From assembly GCA_038093515.1 (NCBI GenBank), contig JBBPSI010000163.1, positions 1-56,001 on the forward strand: a stretch of DNA of 56,001 nt, written 5' to 3'. Shown in pieces: positions 8,938-20,374 of this stretch; within the stretch, counting starts at the first letter, position 1; each line of letters starts with the position of its first letter. This DNA comes from Butyriboletus loyo. Its lineage: Eukaryota > Basidiomycota > Agaricomycetes > Boletales > Boletaceae. The notes beneath the pieces are model-generated. The model was not told the DNA's origin. It searched no databases and worked only from the letters and a program-made list of their open reading frames with translations. Both the position numbers and the translations under genes were made by a program.

Positions 8938-9356
8938 TGTTACAGTAGTGGTATACTTTTTCCATCCATTACCACTTGGACTACTTCATTCACCTAGCTC
9001 ATTGCTAGTTCCCTTTGAATGGTACCAACCGTTCTAGCTTAGTCATCATTTCCCGCGCACAGACACACTTTCTTTCATACTCCAGAACATTCTAGAGTAC
9101 TCATTCCTCGTTTGTACTTTCCTTCTCGCAACCCGATTAGGAACATGGTCTGTGCGCAGACCCCAGTAGTATAAAGACCCGGTCTTTACACCATGTACAC
9201 TATCTAGTTCTATGCAGCAATCTGCTAGCAATTAGTTCACTTCCAGACTCTTAGTGTGCGCACTAAGATGAGACTTTGCCCAGAATCGTCTTCAGAGTCT
9301 CGAAGCCACTCCAGAGTGCCTCCTCACTGTTCAGATTGTTAGCGCCCAGCATAACA
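8938..9356 (+). repeat. 3' LTR of gypsy element B
   Basis: The 419-bp LTR begins TGTTACAG and ends CATAACA. The polypurine tract GGGAAGGGGG (8925-8934) ends 3 bp before it. It shares sequence along its length with 5154-5578 and 51493-51919, including GGTCTGTGCGC, 12 bp and TATAAAG. Confidence 0.93.
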
Positions 9357-10070
9357 TATAGTAGTTTATCACATGCATAGCTAGGTCTGTGTGCTTGTGC
9401 AGCTTGATCTGTGTGCCATTCTATACAATATATAAAGGCTTGTGGTTTGGGCTAAGATCTCTTAGCTTTAACCACTTGTCTTGTTCACTGGAAACAGTTG
9501 AGGGACTAAGGTACTTTGCTATATTCTATAAACCTTTTCCAGGACTTTGTGTAGTCCCACAATGTTAGTGGAACCACTTGTGACTTGCTTTTGGGATTAG
9601 AGTAAACTCTAATGAAAGTCACAAGCAGTTCCACTACAGTTGCAGTGCTACACAAAGCACTGGCAAAGATGATAGAGGTAGAGCTAAGACCTTAGTCTCT
9701 CAACTGTTTCCAGTGATCAAGACAAGTGGTTAAAGCTAAGGAATCTTAGCCTGAACTATAAGCCTTTATATTTTACAGGGAACAGTGCACAGACCAAGCT
9801 GCACAGATGCACAGACCTAGCTGTGCATGTGATAAACTACTATACATACATGGTTAGACTAAGAAGCCAATAGCAATCAGAAAGAAGAGAAGTAAATGGA
9901 GATTAAGTACATGAGGTATGATGTCATGGGCTGGTCTGGACCATTATGTCATAGGCTCTGTCTAGGCTCTGATCACATGTACTGCCCCACAATCATGTGC
10001 ACTGGGTCATGTGACCTTTGAAAGTGAAAGGAAAAGTCTGAAAGCATGGAAATAATATAGTATTATAACA
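9357..10070. repeat. Inverted dimer of A-like LTRs
   Basis: 9357-9604 and 9606-9846 are imperfect inverted copies meeting at a centre TTAGAGT-AA-ACTCTAA near 9605. Both arms match the family A LTR (Ser/U5 side inward), and the right arm continues as a full LTR to the end TATAACA at 10070. The left arm is cut by the family B LTR at 9356. A degenerate GATCTGTGTGC, 12 bp, TATATAAAGG module is preserved in the left arm. Transcription across it would yield a long hairpin. There is no CpG dinucleotide in the whole block. Confidence 0.8.
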
Positions 10071-10476
10071 AGAGCCCACTCATTAGTAAAACCTACCCCC
10101 CTGAGGGCCTGCTCACTGGCATACATATCTTCTTCAGACACTGTTTGAGGAGTTAGTAACTATGGCTACTACTCTACTTCTCCTTTCAACAGGGGGAAGT
10201 CTACAGTGTCAACAAGTACTATAGTTACTACATAGTGCTACATAGCAATTCTTTACAAAATGTGGCATGTGCTACTCAAAACACAGCAGGAACAGTGTGC
10301 ACTACACAAAATGTGGTAAGCAGGGGGTTTAAGATGTAGTGCACGCGCCGCGCACAGGATGCTGCGCAGATCGGGGTGCGCGGAACGCGACGAGAATAAA
10401 TCTGCATATTTTACACCATCGATAAACACATCTTCGGAGAACATGGCGAGAGCCATGCTGAACCGAGCAATCTAGG
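10071..10476. other. Probable decayed transposon sequence
   Basis: No gene is seen. 10071-10342 has no CpG and a short run of purine/pyrimidine tracts, continuing the decayed LTR block. CpG returns abruptly at about 10343 (ACGCGCCGCGC). I read the switch as the edge between transposon-derived and host DNA. Confidence 0.45.
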
Positions 10477-10875
10477 TCAGCTGCACGCTGCACACAATAC
10501 TGAGGAGTGCACACCCTCATCTACCGCAAGAGATTGGTAATCGTCAGGTGCAAATTCGGTGTCATTGTCACTGCCTCCTTCCCCAGCGACTGTGACAGAC
10601 AGTTGGGCGACTATAACAGAAAATTAAGATTGTTGTCTGCTATGCGAGTGGCAGATAAGTACCTTGGGTTAATTCCCCGAACTCGGAACCTTCACGACCT
10701 TTGTACACTCGCCCTTGCCGATCACGAAAGTAGTAGCATCTAGTGTCGGCATCATAGCCAATGCGCGTGATACCCTCCGGAAGTCTGTAATCATCCTGAA
10801 CATGGCATGTCAGTTGATGTGGGACAGCCATGTGAAGGAACCACACACCTCGTCGTACTGCGTCCAGCGCCCCAT
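10477..10875 (-). CDS. Conserved agaricomycete protein, N-terminal domain only, possibly truncated
   Basis: Three exons: 10875-10849 (MGRWTQYDE), 10795-10663 and 10610-10477, with introns of 53 and 52 bp, giving 97 residues. The motif RLPEGITRIGYDADTRCYYFRD is shared by a family I know from agaricomycetes, some members of which carry a C-terminal LysM (CBM50) domain. Here the frame ends soon after the motif in a low-complexity acidic stretch, and the sequence beyond leads into the transposon block at 10342. The missing C-terminus suggests truncation by the nearby insertions. Alternatively my last intron choice is wrong. Function unknown. Confidence 0.5.
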
Positions 10876-11155
10876 GAGTAGTTGAAAGTCACACAGCCAA
10901 AGCAAATGTCAGGCGCTGTGTAACGAAGACAGTGGATACAAAGCACGGCAAATCCCGAAAAACGTTCCTTTCAGAAAGAAAGGCATAACTCTAAAAACTT
11001 GGAGTCGCTGCGGTATATCGCAACGCCAGTTAGATATCGCACGTATTGTCTTTGTTATTTATTTTGAGCCTGAAATTAGAAGGCAACAATGTCATGTACA
11101 GAAAAGGAAAAGCGTCATATCAAGCACGTGTTCTCATCTCCATCGACTTACCGTC

Positions 11156-12255
11156 ATGACCGATGTTCAGGCTCCCCCACTAAACCAAATTCCCGCCCAA
11201 GTCACACCCGCTGTGCCCGACGACGCCGCTCAGCCTCCTGTACCGACTGAAGTCGCTTCGGAGACCCTTTATATCCAAAATCTCAACGAGAAAATAAAAG
11301 TTGACGGTCAGCATCCCCGATGATATGCTCATTCTAGTCAGTTGATGGTCATCTGGAAACAGTACTTAAAGCATCCTTGCGGGGCCTTTTCAAATCATAT
11401 GGTGAAGTCCTAGATGTCGTCGCCCACAGCAATCTACGGATGCGCGGTCAAGCATTTGTGTCGTTCGCATCACCCGAGATCGCCGCTAAAGCAATGAAAG
11501 AGGTCCGGGGATTTCCTCTGTATTCAAAACCCATGGTAGAACTCTCTCATTGACCGTCGATTCTATCGTTACTAAATTTCCTTCTTAGCAAATATCGTTT
11601 GCCAGATCGAGGTCAGACGCGGTCGTGAAACGCCTGGATGCTGAGAACTTTGAAGCACACAAAACGCGGAGAGTTGAACACAAGGGTATGTTATATTCAC
11701 CGTTTACTTGTGCTCATCTGATCTATAGATGTCACCAAGGAACGACTCGCTACTCCAATCCTCTCAAGCAAAAGTTCCGTGCGAAGAGAATGGCTGCAGA
11801 AAGTAGATTTGCACCCTTCTCACTTTTCTGTTTGACTGATACATCGTCATCAGTGGACGGCGCTGCTGCAGCTCCAGCACCCAAACGACCAACAGTACAG
11901 ATGCCAGACGAGTATCTCCCGCCCAACAAAATCTTATTCTTGCAAAATCTACCGGAAAGTGTCACCAAAGACCAACTCATGGCACTTTTCTCTCAGTTAG
12001 CCTCTTATCCTCATTTCACCGCCACGTCTGTTGACTTCCATTCGCCAGATATCCAAACCTGTACGAAGTTCGGCTCATCCCCACAAAACGGGACATCGCG
12101 TTCGTGGAGTATATGGACGAGACGAGCGCAGGGGTTGCCAAGGACGCTTTGCATAACTATAAGCTCGACGGGGAGAACAAGATCAAGGCATGTATCCTAT
12201 TTCGTCGTTCGTCTCGTACTTATCCGTTCCATAGATCACCTTTGCACGCAAGTAA
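11156..12255 (+). CDS. MUD1: U1A/U2B''-type snRNP protein with two RRM domains
   Basis: Seven exons: 11156-11306, 11363-11535, 11589-11685, 11740-11802, 11854-11995, 12049-12187, 12235-12255, encoding 261 aa. The N-terminal RRM has the RNP2 LYIQNL and RNP1 RGQAFVSF boxes and the U1A-specific KSYGEVLDVVAH region, with the RSRSDAVVKRLD segment after it. A basic linker (PLKQKFRAKRMAAE) precedes a second RRM with KILFLQNLP and DIAFVEYM, ending ITFARK. In the spliceosome this family binds a stem-loop of U1 and/or U2 snRNA. Fungi and insects often have one protein for both roles. The fourth exon start uses an AAG acceptor because the nearer TAG would break the frame. The last intron (12188-12234) has a GC donor. 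Confidence 0.93.
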
Positions 12256-12597
12256 TCATTTATTGTATGATCGTTGTGAGCCTTTCGTAAGAAGACATGA
12301 TCGTCATCTTTCTGTCCTTGGCTTCTCGCCGCCTATGTGAACATCTTTTTTACGCGTGACAGCAAGCACCATGTCATAAGTGCTCTGAGACCTTGCCAGT
12401 TGGTACCTCGCTGCAGACTCGAGTTTCGACGAATTCCGCTGTATCGGCATACTTGGGCTCATCGATATCGATACGCAAAGCCCGCGCGAAATCATCGGAA
12501 CTTCACAATTTAATTTTATCCATTCCAAGGAACTTCCTGCCTTGAACTGTTACCATCATCGACGCACATCACCCTAGAGCTGCAAAGCAACCAGACA
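12256..12597. other. Spacer between snRNP and RdRP genes
   Basis: About 340 bp with no supported gene. Presumably the 3' end of the snRNP transcript and the promoter of the next gene. Confidence 0.4.
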
Positions 12598-15500
12598 ATG
12601 GTGTCTATTGTTTTTGTACGCGAGCAAGCCGGAAAGGAGATCTTATATCTTATTTTGTGCTTTTTTTGTACTTTTTCAACAGGAGGACGAAGACGAATAT
12701 TCTGAGGGACTAGACGTCTTTGCAGAACAAATGGAAATCATGGGTACGTATCGAACGCCGTCACTAGCAGTGATCCAAGCAATCACCCATGTTCTTCGTC
12801 TGACCTCCATTCTTTAGGCTCGGAAGCAACAACGATAGGTGCCGAGTTGTCAACGTCTCGTGTCAACCTATCGGAGCACACGCGGACCTTGACAATCCAA
12901 AGGGCGACAACATCAAACCGTTCGCCATCACCGATGGACATCGATTCCGGCGCAGAGGAAATGCAAGGTAGATTTCGTCTCCATGACCCCTCCTCTCCCG
13001 AACCTGAACGCTGATTCGGTCAATTGGTGGAACAATGTAGGTCTTTTGCTGCGACCGGCCAACCTCCAAGGCTGTTTCCATACTCATCCGCGATCTACAG
13101 TCGTCAGTCTCGGTGCCGCCACTAACATTGTCACAAAACCATCACCTACGATCACTATGCGAACGCCGTCCGCTATTGCCGTCCCCTCCAAACGACCTAC
13201 TGATATGTACGACGTCCCGGGCCCGAGTTCACCGTCCCCCTCGCCGAGCACCCTACCTCAACCAAAACGTCTTCATGCTGCCCCGAGCGCGTCGCGCAAG
13301 CCCCCGCAACCCAGCGGGACCGAGTTCGGCGGCGACCTCGACCCCTTCATCATCGCCCACGACGCGTCGGCCCAGTCCCTTCTCGACGCGAATCGCCTTG
13401 CCTGGGGAACCATATTTGAAATTGCACGTGGCGTCACCAAGGGAAACTGGCGCTGGTCGGACTTTACTTTGGAAAAAGTCCAACGACTCCGCGGAACGAA
13501 TGCCCAAGCCGCGCACCAAGTCGCAGCCATATTGCAAGGCTGCGAGGTTTTTCGGACTCCCACCGCGGAAATTTGGTGCTTTTTTTTTTCATTGCGCTTA
13601 GTCGACGCAACGTGTTTCAGTTACTCATGTAGTACGTGATGTTTCCAGGCTCGAGTACGACCGCGAGCAAGATGCGATCCTCGAGAATAAGGGCCGCGGA
13701 CTTGGCGGAATGGGTCCGTGGAACGGCAAGGACAGCTGGTACGGCGGTCGGATCCAACAAGTCGGCCGGCTGGTACGGGCGCACGGTCGATTCTCTGTAC
13801 AGCTCGAGAGGCCCGAAGTCCGCCGCTCCCACCGTTTTTCTCGGTACCTCGGCTCACGCCGCATACTGCAAGTCCGGGTCGCCGACGAGCTCCTGTACAA
13901 ACATGGTGATGAAGTCCGCCACTTGCTGAGCTCCAGCAAATTTGTCCTGTGCGGAAGGGTCTTCCTACCCTTCCACGCCAAGGAAGGTAGCATGTACCTG
14001 ATAGAGACCAACCAGGACTTTGAACGAACTGCAAGCAACCAAGACGGAGATCAATTCCGAAAATCTTTGAAGGATTTCACTGATTGGCATAACCCACTTC
14101 ACTTGAACAGCCAGCAGGTAAGGATATAATTTCAGAGTAACATTGAAAGCTAATGTTGCAATTGTTAGCCAATCAGCAAATGGTCAACTCGGTGGGCATT
14201 GGGGCTTTCCACCTCTGTGCCTACCATCGAGTTTGAACCTCAATACATTTATGAGATCCCAGACATATGTAAGTAGTCTTTTTGTAGTGTCTCCTTATTG
14301 ATACAACTTCTTTGTTAGATGTCAGCCCCCATGATTGGAAAGGTAAAGCACCTGCTGAGAAGGTGCTTACTGATGGGTGTGGCCTTATCAATGGGGCTGC
14401 TCTTACCCAGATCATGAGGCTCATGAAGTATGGTAGCAGGCCTATTGCTGTACAGGGGCGCATAGGGGGGTCAAAGGGAATGTGGGTATTACACCCAGAT
14501 CCTCTTGAGCAGATCCCAGATGGACCTGCCAAGATTTGGATCAGGCCATCCCAAACCAAGATGAAGTTGGGGCCAGCTTCTGAGCTTGGTCAAGCTCAGA
14601 GGATCTTTGATCTTCTTGCACCTTCCAGGGTGACCAGCCCTAGTCGATTGTCATCCCAGACCCTGATAAACCTTTCCTACAATGGAATTAACCATCAGGT
14701 CTTGAAGGATTTGATGGCATTGGGTTTGAGGGAGGAGATCCAGTCATTTATCAATTGGGCTCATCCTCAATCCATGGTCATGGTCTGGAAGGCAGTTGAG
14801 AGGGCTGGTGGTGTTGTGGTAACCAGGCTGAGAAGATTACTCACAGGGCAAGCTCGTGCCCTAGGTCTTGGTCAACTTCACCCTTTGGATGACCAGGGCA
14901 GTCAAGAGGAGGAGGAGGATGGTGATCCAGACCACCTCCAGCCTTTCATTGATACTAGTCACAAAAAATTCTCAGGCCAGCCTCTTACCCTCCATGAAAC
15001 TGTCTTGGAGCTTCTCCAGGCAGGTTTTCATCCTTTGAAGCTAGATCTCTTGTTCCAAAAACTAGAGTCTGTCATTACTCTAGTTTTGGATGACTATGTG
15101 GAAAAGTTTCACATTCCAGTCATGGAATCTTGTGGAGCTTATATTGTTCCTGGTAAGTATTTCTTATGTTACAACTCATTTTTTAATTGTATTTCTAGAT
15201 CCTTATGGTGTCCTGGAGGAAGGAGAAATCCACTTTAGGTGTTCTGAGCCAATCATCAACCCCTTAACTGGTGAACAAACTGATATCATTCTTGGAGAGG
15301 TTCTTGTAAGTTTTTTTATATGCTACTCTTTTGTTTATTATTAATCCAAATTCAAGGTATCCAGAAATCCAACAAGACTCCCTTCAGATGTCCAAAAGGT
15401 AAATGTTTATACATATTTCATATTAATGATTCATTATCAAAAATAGGTTAGAGCAGTTGCTCATTCCAAACTGAGCAATTACTTTGATGTAATTGTATTT

Positions 15501-16731
15501 CCTGTCAAAGGGAAACAATCCTTAGCTAGCTTTCTTGGTGGTGGAGGTAAGTATTCATTCATTATCTTTGCACAAATTAAAAGGAATTCACTTTCTTAGA
15601 TTATGATGGAGGTAAGTGCATGCAAATAAAATTAATTGATCTTTCTATATATATTTTTCTCATAGATACTGTAATGCTCAACTGGTGCAAGCCTCTAGTG
15701 GAGCAGTTCAGAGGCTCTTCTCTCTGTACAGCCCCTTCTAATCTCTCTACCTTCTTTGAGAGAGAGGTAGAGCATGTTAGGGACTTTGATAGGAGAGCTT
15801 CTAAGCTTGGGCCCAAACAAGCACAAGAGGCCTTTCAGAAGGTCCTTTTGCTGGGACTTGCAGAGACAAGAGTTGGACTTTACTCAAAGTTCCATGATGC
15901 TGCAGTCTATGAGTTTGGGTATGGAAGTCAAAAAGCCATTCATTTGGCCTATATGTCAGTTTATTTCTTTTCCTGGGATATATCACTAATATATAGTCTA
16001 GGTTTACCACTTGCTTGGATGCAAGTAAGACAGGACTCAGAGTCAAGTTGCCTGTCTTTGATCAGGATAGGCAGCAATGGGCAACTAAACAGTCTTGGTA
16101 TGCATGGAAACTGGAGCAGGGAAAGGGTGCCAAGAATAACCCCCAAAAGCCTCTTCTCAAACGTCAAGGCTCACCTTTTATCCTAGATGTTTTGGTGGAG
16201 GAGGGAGAGAACTTGAGAAAGGAGGCTCTCCATGACTATAAACAACTCAGGGGCCAGTCTGTGGAAGAAGATCAAGACCTCAGCAAGCCTTGGCATTCAG
16301 CAAAGGCCAGAGCCACCCAAGCCAAGATGAAAGGTATTTTGGGTTTCATTGAAAACCTGGAGGACATTGAAGCCCATGTTGGTGAGGCATATGGAGATTA
16401 TCAGAGAGCAGTGGTAATCAGCAGAAGTACATCTGCTGAGAGGCCATTATCTAAAGATGGGCCCTATGACAAGGTTGCATCTTCTTTTGCAAAGCCTCCT
16501 TCCTTCAGAGGCTTTGTTTTCTTTTCTGATGATGATGTCCAGATACTCAAGGCCTCTTTGGCTTCCACAAAGTCTCTTTCATTTGCTTTTTCAGTTGCAT
16601 TCCATGACTTGTGTGCTATCAAGGCACGGGCAACTGGGAACATTGCAATTACCCACCAGTTTGCCCAGTGTATTACTGTACCTAACATTGTCGTCCGCAC
16701 GTTTTCTCAAGCCAAGGAAGCTGATACATGA
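12598..16731 (+). CDS. Cellular RNA-dependent RNA polymerase (QDE-1/RDR type)
   Basis: Exons: 12598-12600 (uncertain), 12683-12743, 12818-12967, 13041-13575, 13649-14117, 14169-14268, 14319-15152, 15199-15305, 15357-15398, 15447-15546, 15600-15611, 15666-15954, 16002-16731, about 1143 aa. The start may instead be the in-frame ATG at 12731. The N-terminal 200 residues are Ser/Pro-rich. The polymerase part has the family hallmarks: PHDWKGKAPAEKVLTDGCG, the RIGGSKGMWVL and IWIRPSQTKM region, SYNGINHQVL, and the catalytic DYDGD near residue 800, followed by LAETRVGLYS and LDASKTG. The enzyme makes double-stranded RNA from aberrant RNA in quelling-type silencing, fitting a transposon-rich neighbourhood. 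All splice sites and the frame appear intact. From about 14230 to 16690 CpG is nearly absent, unlike exons upstream. The catalytic motif spans a 12-nt exon. Confidence 0.92.
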
Positions 16732-16940
16732 GTTTTTAGCCACTGTTAGGGTACTTTCTCTCACTATACCCATTGTTTTCGCATTGTAGGGTTATACGTA
16801 CATTTTGTTTTTTTTGGAGCCGCAGCGGCGGTAATTCCAAGTGTGAACCCGATTTGCGACCCACGCAACAAGGTCCTATCTCTTTCTGCAACCTTGACCC
16901 GATACGACTCTCCGTCGACGTCCCTGCACTCTCAATCCCC

Positions 16941-18368
16941 ATGACTTACCAGGTTTTCTGTCTAGGTAACCCTCTTCTTGATGTGCAGGTTCGAGATGGA
17001 GAGGCGCTCTTGAAAAAGTACGATCTCCAGGCCAACAATGCGATCCTCGCCGAGGAAAAGCATCAACCAGTGTGCGTGTCAACCCTCCTCACCATGCATC
17101 ATCCCTTATGGTCGCCGCATCAAATGGATCACTGACGACTGGTTTCACCATAGCTACGAGGAGATCGTCAAGAACTATCCGGTCACGTACGTTGCTGGAG
17201 GAGCGTCTCAGAACGCTGCGCGTGGGGCTGCTGTGAGTATATACTCACGATCGTGTGCGTTCTCGACCTTATCTAACTACGTTTTCATGTACGTGTAGTA
17301 CGTCCTCCCTCCTGGGTCGGTTGTGTACACGGGATGTGTCGGCGATGATGATCTCGCTGAGCAGTTGCGGACGGCGAACAAGCGGGAAGGGTTGGATGAG
17401 GTGTACCTCGTCCAGAAGGGAGAGAAGACGGGTGCTTGTGCTGTGATCATCACGGGCCACGATCGGTGAGCCCGCGCTTTTTATCTTTCCTTTTCTTTCT
17501 TCGCCGACACGAGGGAATCGATCGATCGACTCTAGGTCGTTGGTGACGACGCTGCGTTCCGCTGAAAAATTCGACGTGTCACACCTCTCGTCGCCAAAGG
17601 TTGACCCACTCGTGAAGGGTGCCAAGGTGTACTACGTCGAGGGGTTCTTCCTCACGCATGGTGTCGACTCGGTGCTCGCCCTGAGCCAACACGCGTCGGC
17701 GAACAACAAGGTACGGCAATCTCATTCATCTCATCCCGACCCTTCGTCCTCGCATCTCACACAAAACGTCACACTGCAACACGCGAACACACGCATATAG
17801 ACCTTTGTCCTCAACCTCTCCGCACCCTTCATCCTCCAATTCTTCAACGCCCAACTGGAACAAGTCCTCCCCTACACCGACATCGTCATCGGGAACGAAT
17901 CCGAAGCCCAAGCATACGCCAAAGCCATCCTCAAATCCGACACGACCGACATTACCCACGTCGCGAAAGAGATCGCGGGATATCGCAAGGCGAACACCGC
18001 CCGCCCGCGCGTGGTCGTGATCACCCAGGGCCCTGAGTCGACCATTCTCGTCGACGGGGCGACTGGGGCGGTCAAGGAGTACGGGGTGACGCCGATCCTG
18101 AGCGAGTTGATCGTGGATACGAACGGGGCTGGGGATGCCTTTGCGGGTGGGTTCTTGGGCGCGTACGTTGCTGGGAAGAACCTCGATGAGTCTGTCGAGG
18201 TGGGGCACAAGTTGGGGGCCATGTGTGTACAGCTGGTATGCTTGCCTTTTGTTCCGCTTTGAGCCTAGCACAGGATCGAGACTGATGAATGTGTTTTCTT
18301 TCTTCTTCTTCTTCTTTTGCCAATAGGTCGGTCCCCAGTTCAAGTGGCCCAAAGTCAAGGTGCTCTGA
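16941..18368 (+). CDS. ADO1: Adenosine kinase (PfkB family)
   Basis: Six exons: 16941-17071, 17154-17232, 17299-17465, 17536-17710, 17801-18235, 18327-18368, giving 342 aa, the usual length. The N-terminus reads FCLGNPLLDVQV, the middle VAGGASQNAARGA and YTGCVGDD, and the C-terminal PfkB signature DTNGAGDAFAGGF with the catalytic Asp lies near residue 300. It phosphorylates adenosine to AMP in the cytosol, salvaging adenosine released by S-adenosylhomocysteine hydrolysis and so keeping methylation reactions running. All introns are GT-AG. The gene ends 410 bp before the convergent zinc-finger gene. Confidence 0.95.
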
Positions 18369-18778
18369 TCTATTTACGATACCGAATTCGACATGATGTG
18401 TGTTCTACTCTCCCGTCCTCGCTCTCAACAGCGAGATATTTGTGTATCTTTATCTGGATGTCATCACATCGCAAGCTCTCCACAGCATGTAGCACTGAAC
18501 AACCTCTCATTACCCACATTGAATGCAAATTGTGATATCCATTAGTTCACAACTGGATCAATATACGTGAAAAATGTCTAAGAAGGTTCCACACAAACAG
18601 AAGCGTCGCGTCCATGCGCGCAGGGTTCAAGTATTGTAGTGCAAAACGCGTCCAACCAAAAAAAAGTGCCCGAAGAGAATTATGAGAGTGCTAAGACTAT
18701 AATACCATGGATAGAGTACATGTTTATGAAGGGGGCGGAGAAGCGAGAGACTCCTGTCCCAAAATCTGGAGCATTAGA
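18369..18778. other. Spacer between convergent genes
   Basis: About 410 bp holding the 3' ends of the adenosine kinase (+) and zinc-finger (-) transcripts. No gene seen. Confidence 0.4.
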
Positions 18779-20374
18779 TCAAGTACCGTAGACGTCGCGT
18801 GGTTCGTACTGACCTGCGTCAATAGCTCGGCTAACGCAAGGATGATTAACAGGGAGACAAGAAAAAAGCAAGAAAAAACTGACCTGGGTTCAGCATGGGT
18901 TCACCGTCCTCCGTGAGTATTTGCTCCATTTCGAGGGGACGCTCCAGAGGCGCCGAATGAGGAGATGTATAAGGGTGATCTCGGCCAGGGGAAAGCAGGT
19001 TTCGAACGGTGGTCGTTTCGCTATCGCTGCCGTTTCCTTCCTCGTTTGGTGGTTCGCCTGAACTGGGTAAAGAATCATGCTTCCCGAAGCTGGGAGATGA
19101 GCCTGCCTGTGGCATTCTTGGCACTTGACCATCTGTGGAAGACTCTCCATCTATCGCGTTGAACATTGCATTGGGTACGTTGCTGTGACGCGTAAAAGGG
19201 GACTCACTATCAGCACTACTCGCAGAGGGCGATACTAGCGAAGGATCTATCATAGCGGTCTCAGCGTCACCAGTCTCGGGGAGGTCTTCCATTCCGGCAC
19301 GATCCAGCGAGGGATCCACAGCTATAACAGGGCTACCATTGCGCGACGATGACGATTCACCGTTGCTTGATGAACTGATACCGTTCGGTATCTGTTGATG
19401 GGTCACGACATCAGGAAGATGCATCATGTTACCGGGCCGATAATATTGTGGTGGTGGATTGTAATAGGGTTGTGCGTAACCGGGATGGATCATATGAGGG
19501 GGAGGTGGTTGGGAACCATCGCCACCCCAAGGAGGTGCGGATTGCCAGCTCGCTTGATGTAGCCGAGCTGCAGATGTAGGAAGACCAACGGCAGGAGAAT
19601 AGTGACCATCGACGATCATGCCGGGTGGAGGCATCATAACTACAATGGCTAGTATCAGAGAGTCACGCCAGAAATGTATATACTCACCGCCTGCAAATGT
19701 GTGTTGACGGTAATAGCTTTGTGGACCGCCTGGAGGAACCGTGGTTGGGGGGAGGGAAGTGGGCGCGGCGGGGTTATCCTTTGATGAGGGTGTCCTACTG
19801 CGGCTCTTTGATCGCGAACCAGGGGAATGAGGATCCCCATCACCCGTGGACCTTCTCCTGTCTACACCATCTGTAGACCCGATCACGACCCCATTATGTC
19901 TGACGGACGGGATGATGAGGCGAGCCAGAAAGGCGAGATCCATGCACTAACCTCGACTTTTGATGTCTCCGAAGAGCGTCGGTCTGCCAGAGATGTTGTC
20001 AGCTGGATGCACGAGGCAAAAAGAACCAGAGACGGACACGAGTGAACCTTGCGTCGCACTGGGGACAAGCACTGTGGAGGGTCTGTGTATGCGTGCCCCT
20101 ATAATTAGAAGAGCACGTACAATCCGGGCACAGAATGAAGCTTGGTCGTGCGCTGATGTCGCTTGAGATCAGCCTCTCTGGCAAACTGCTTGTTGCAGCC
20201 GTTGATCCTGCAGGGCCATATGGTGGACTCTGACGGTTTCTTTGGGGAGGGTTTGTCCTGCAGTTGGGTCTTCTTCTTATGGGTGTCCTTTTTCTGGTCG
20301 GGCTGCAGGCACGAGGAACGCGATGTTTGCAATCCGATTGAGTGAATACGAAGTGATGCAGGTGGCTGATTCAA
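18779..20374 (-). CDS. C2H2 zinc-finger transcription factor (5' end unresolved)
   Basis: Resolved exons from 5' to 3': about 20374-20121, 20071-20038, 19983-19952, 19899-19688, 19639-18884, 18813-18779. Two fingers are seen: CRINGCNKQFAREADLKRH plus QRTTKLH (Cx4Cx12Hx6H), and CPQCDARFTRTDALRRH plus QKSRH (Cx2Cx12Hx4H). The second is assembled from exons of 34 and 32 nt and the start of the next one. A Lys/Pro-rich stretch precedes the fingers, and a long disordered Ser/Pro/Gly/Tyr-rich region with PPPHMIHPGYAQPYYNPPPQYY follows. The pattern is that of a sequence-specific nuclear regulator, target unknown. The frame at 20374 begins without ATG and is preceded by a plausible splice acceptor, so at least one further 5' exon lies in 20375-20667. 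Confidence 0.75.

Noticed and set aside
8228..9037. 269-codon plus-strand frame overlapping the zinc-knuckle ORF
   Set aside because: It is a Pro/Ser-rich shadow in the neighbouring phase of a GC-rich coding region and runs into the LTR.
9563..10070. Reading 9563-10070 as an ordinary solo LTR
   Set aside because: Flanks (CACAA and AGAGC) do not form a duplication, and the left flank is itself inverted LTR sequence.
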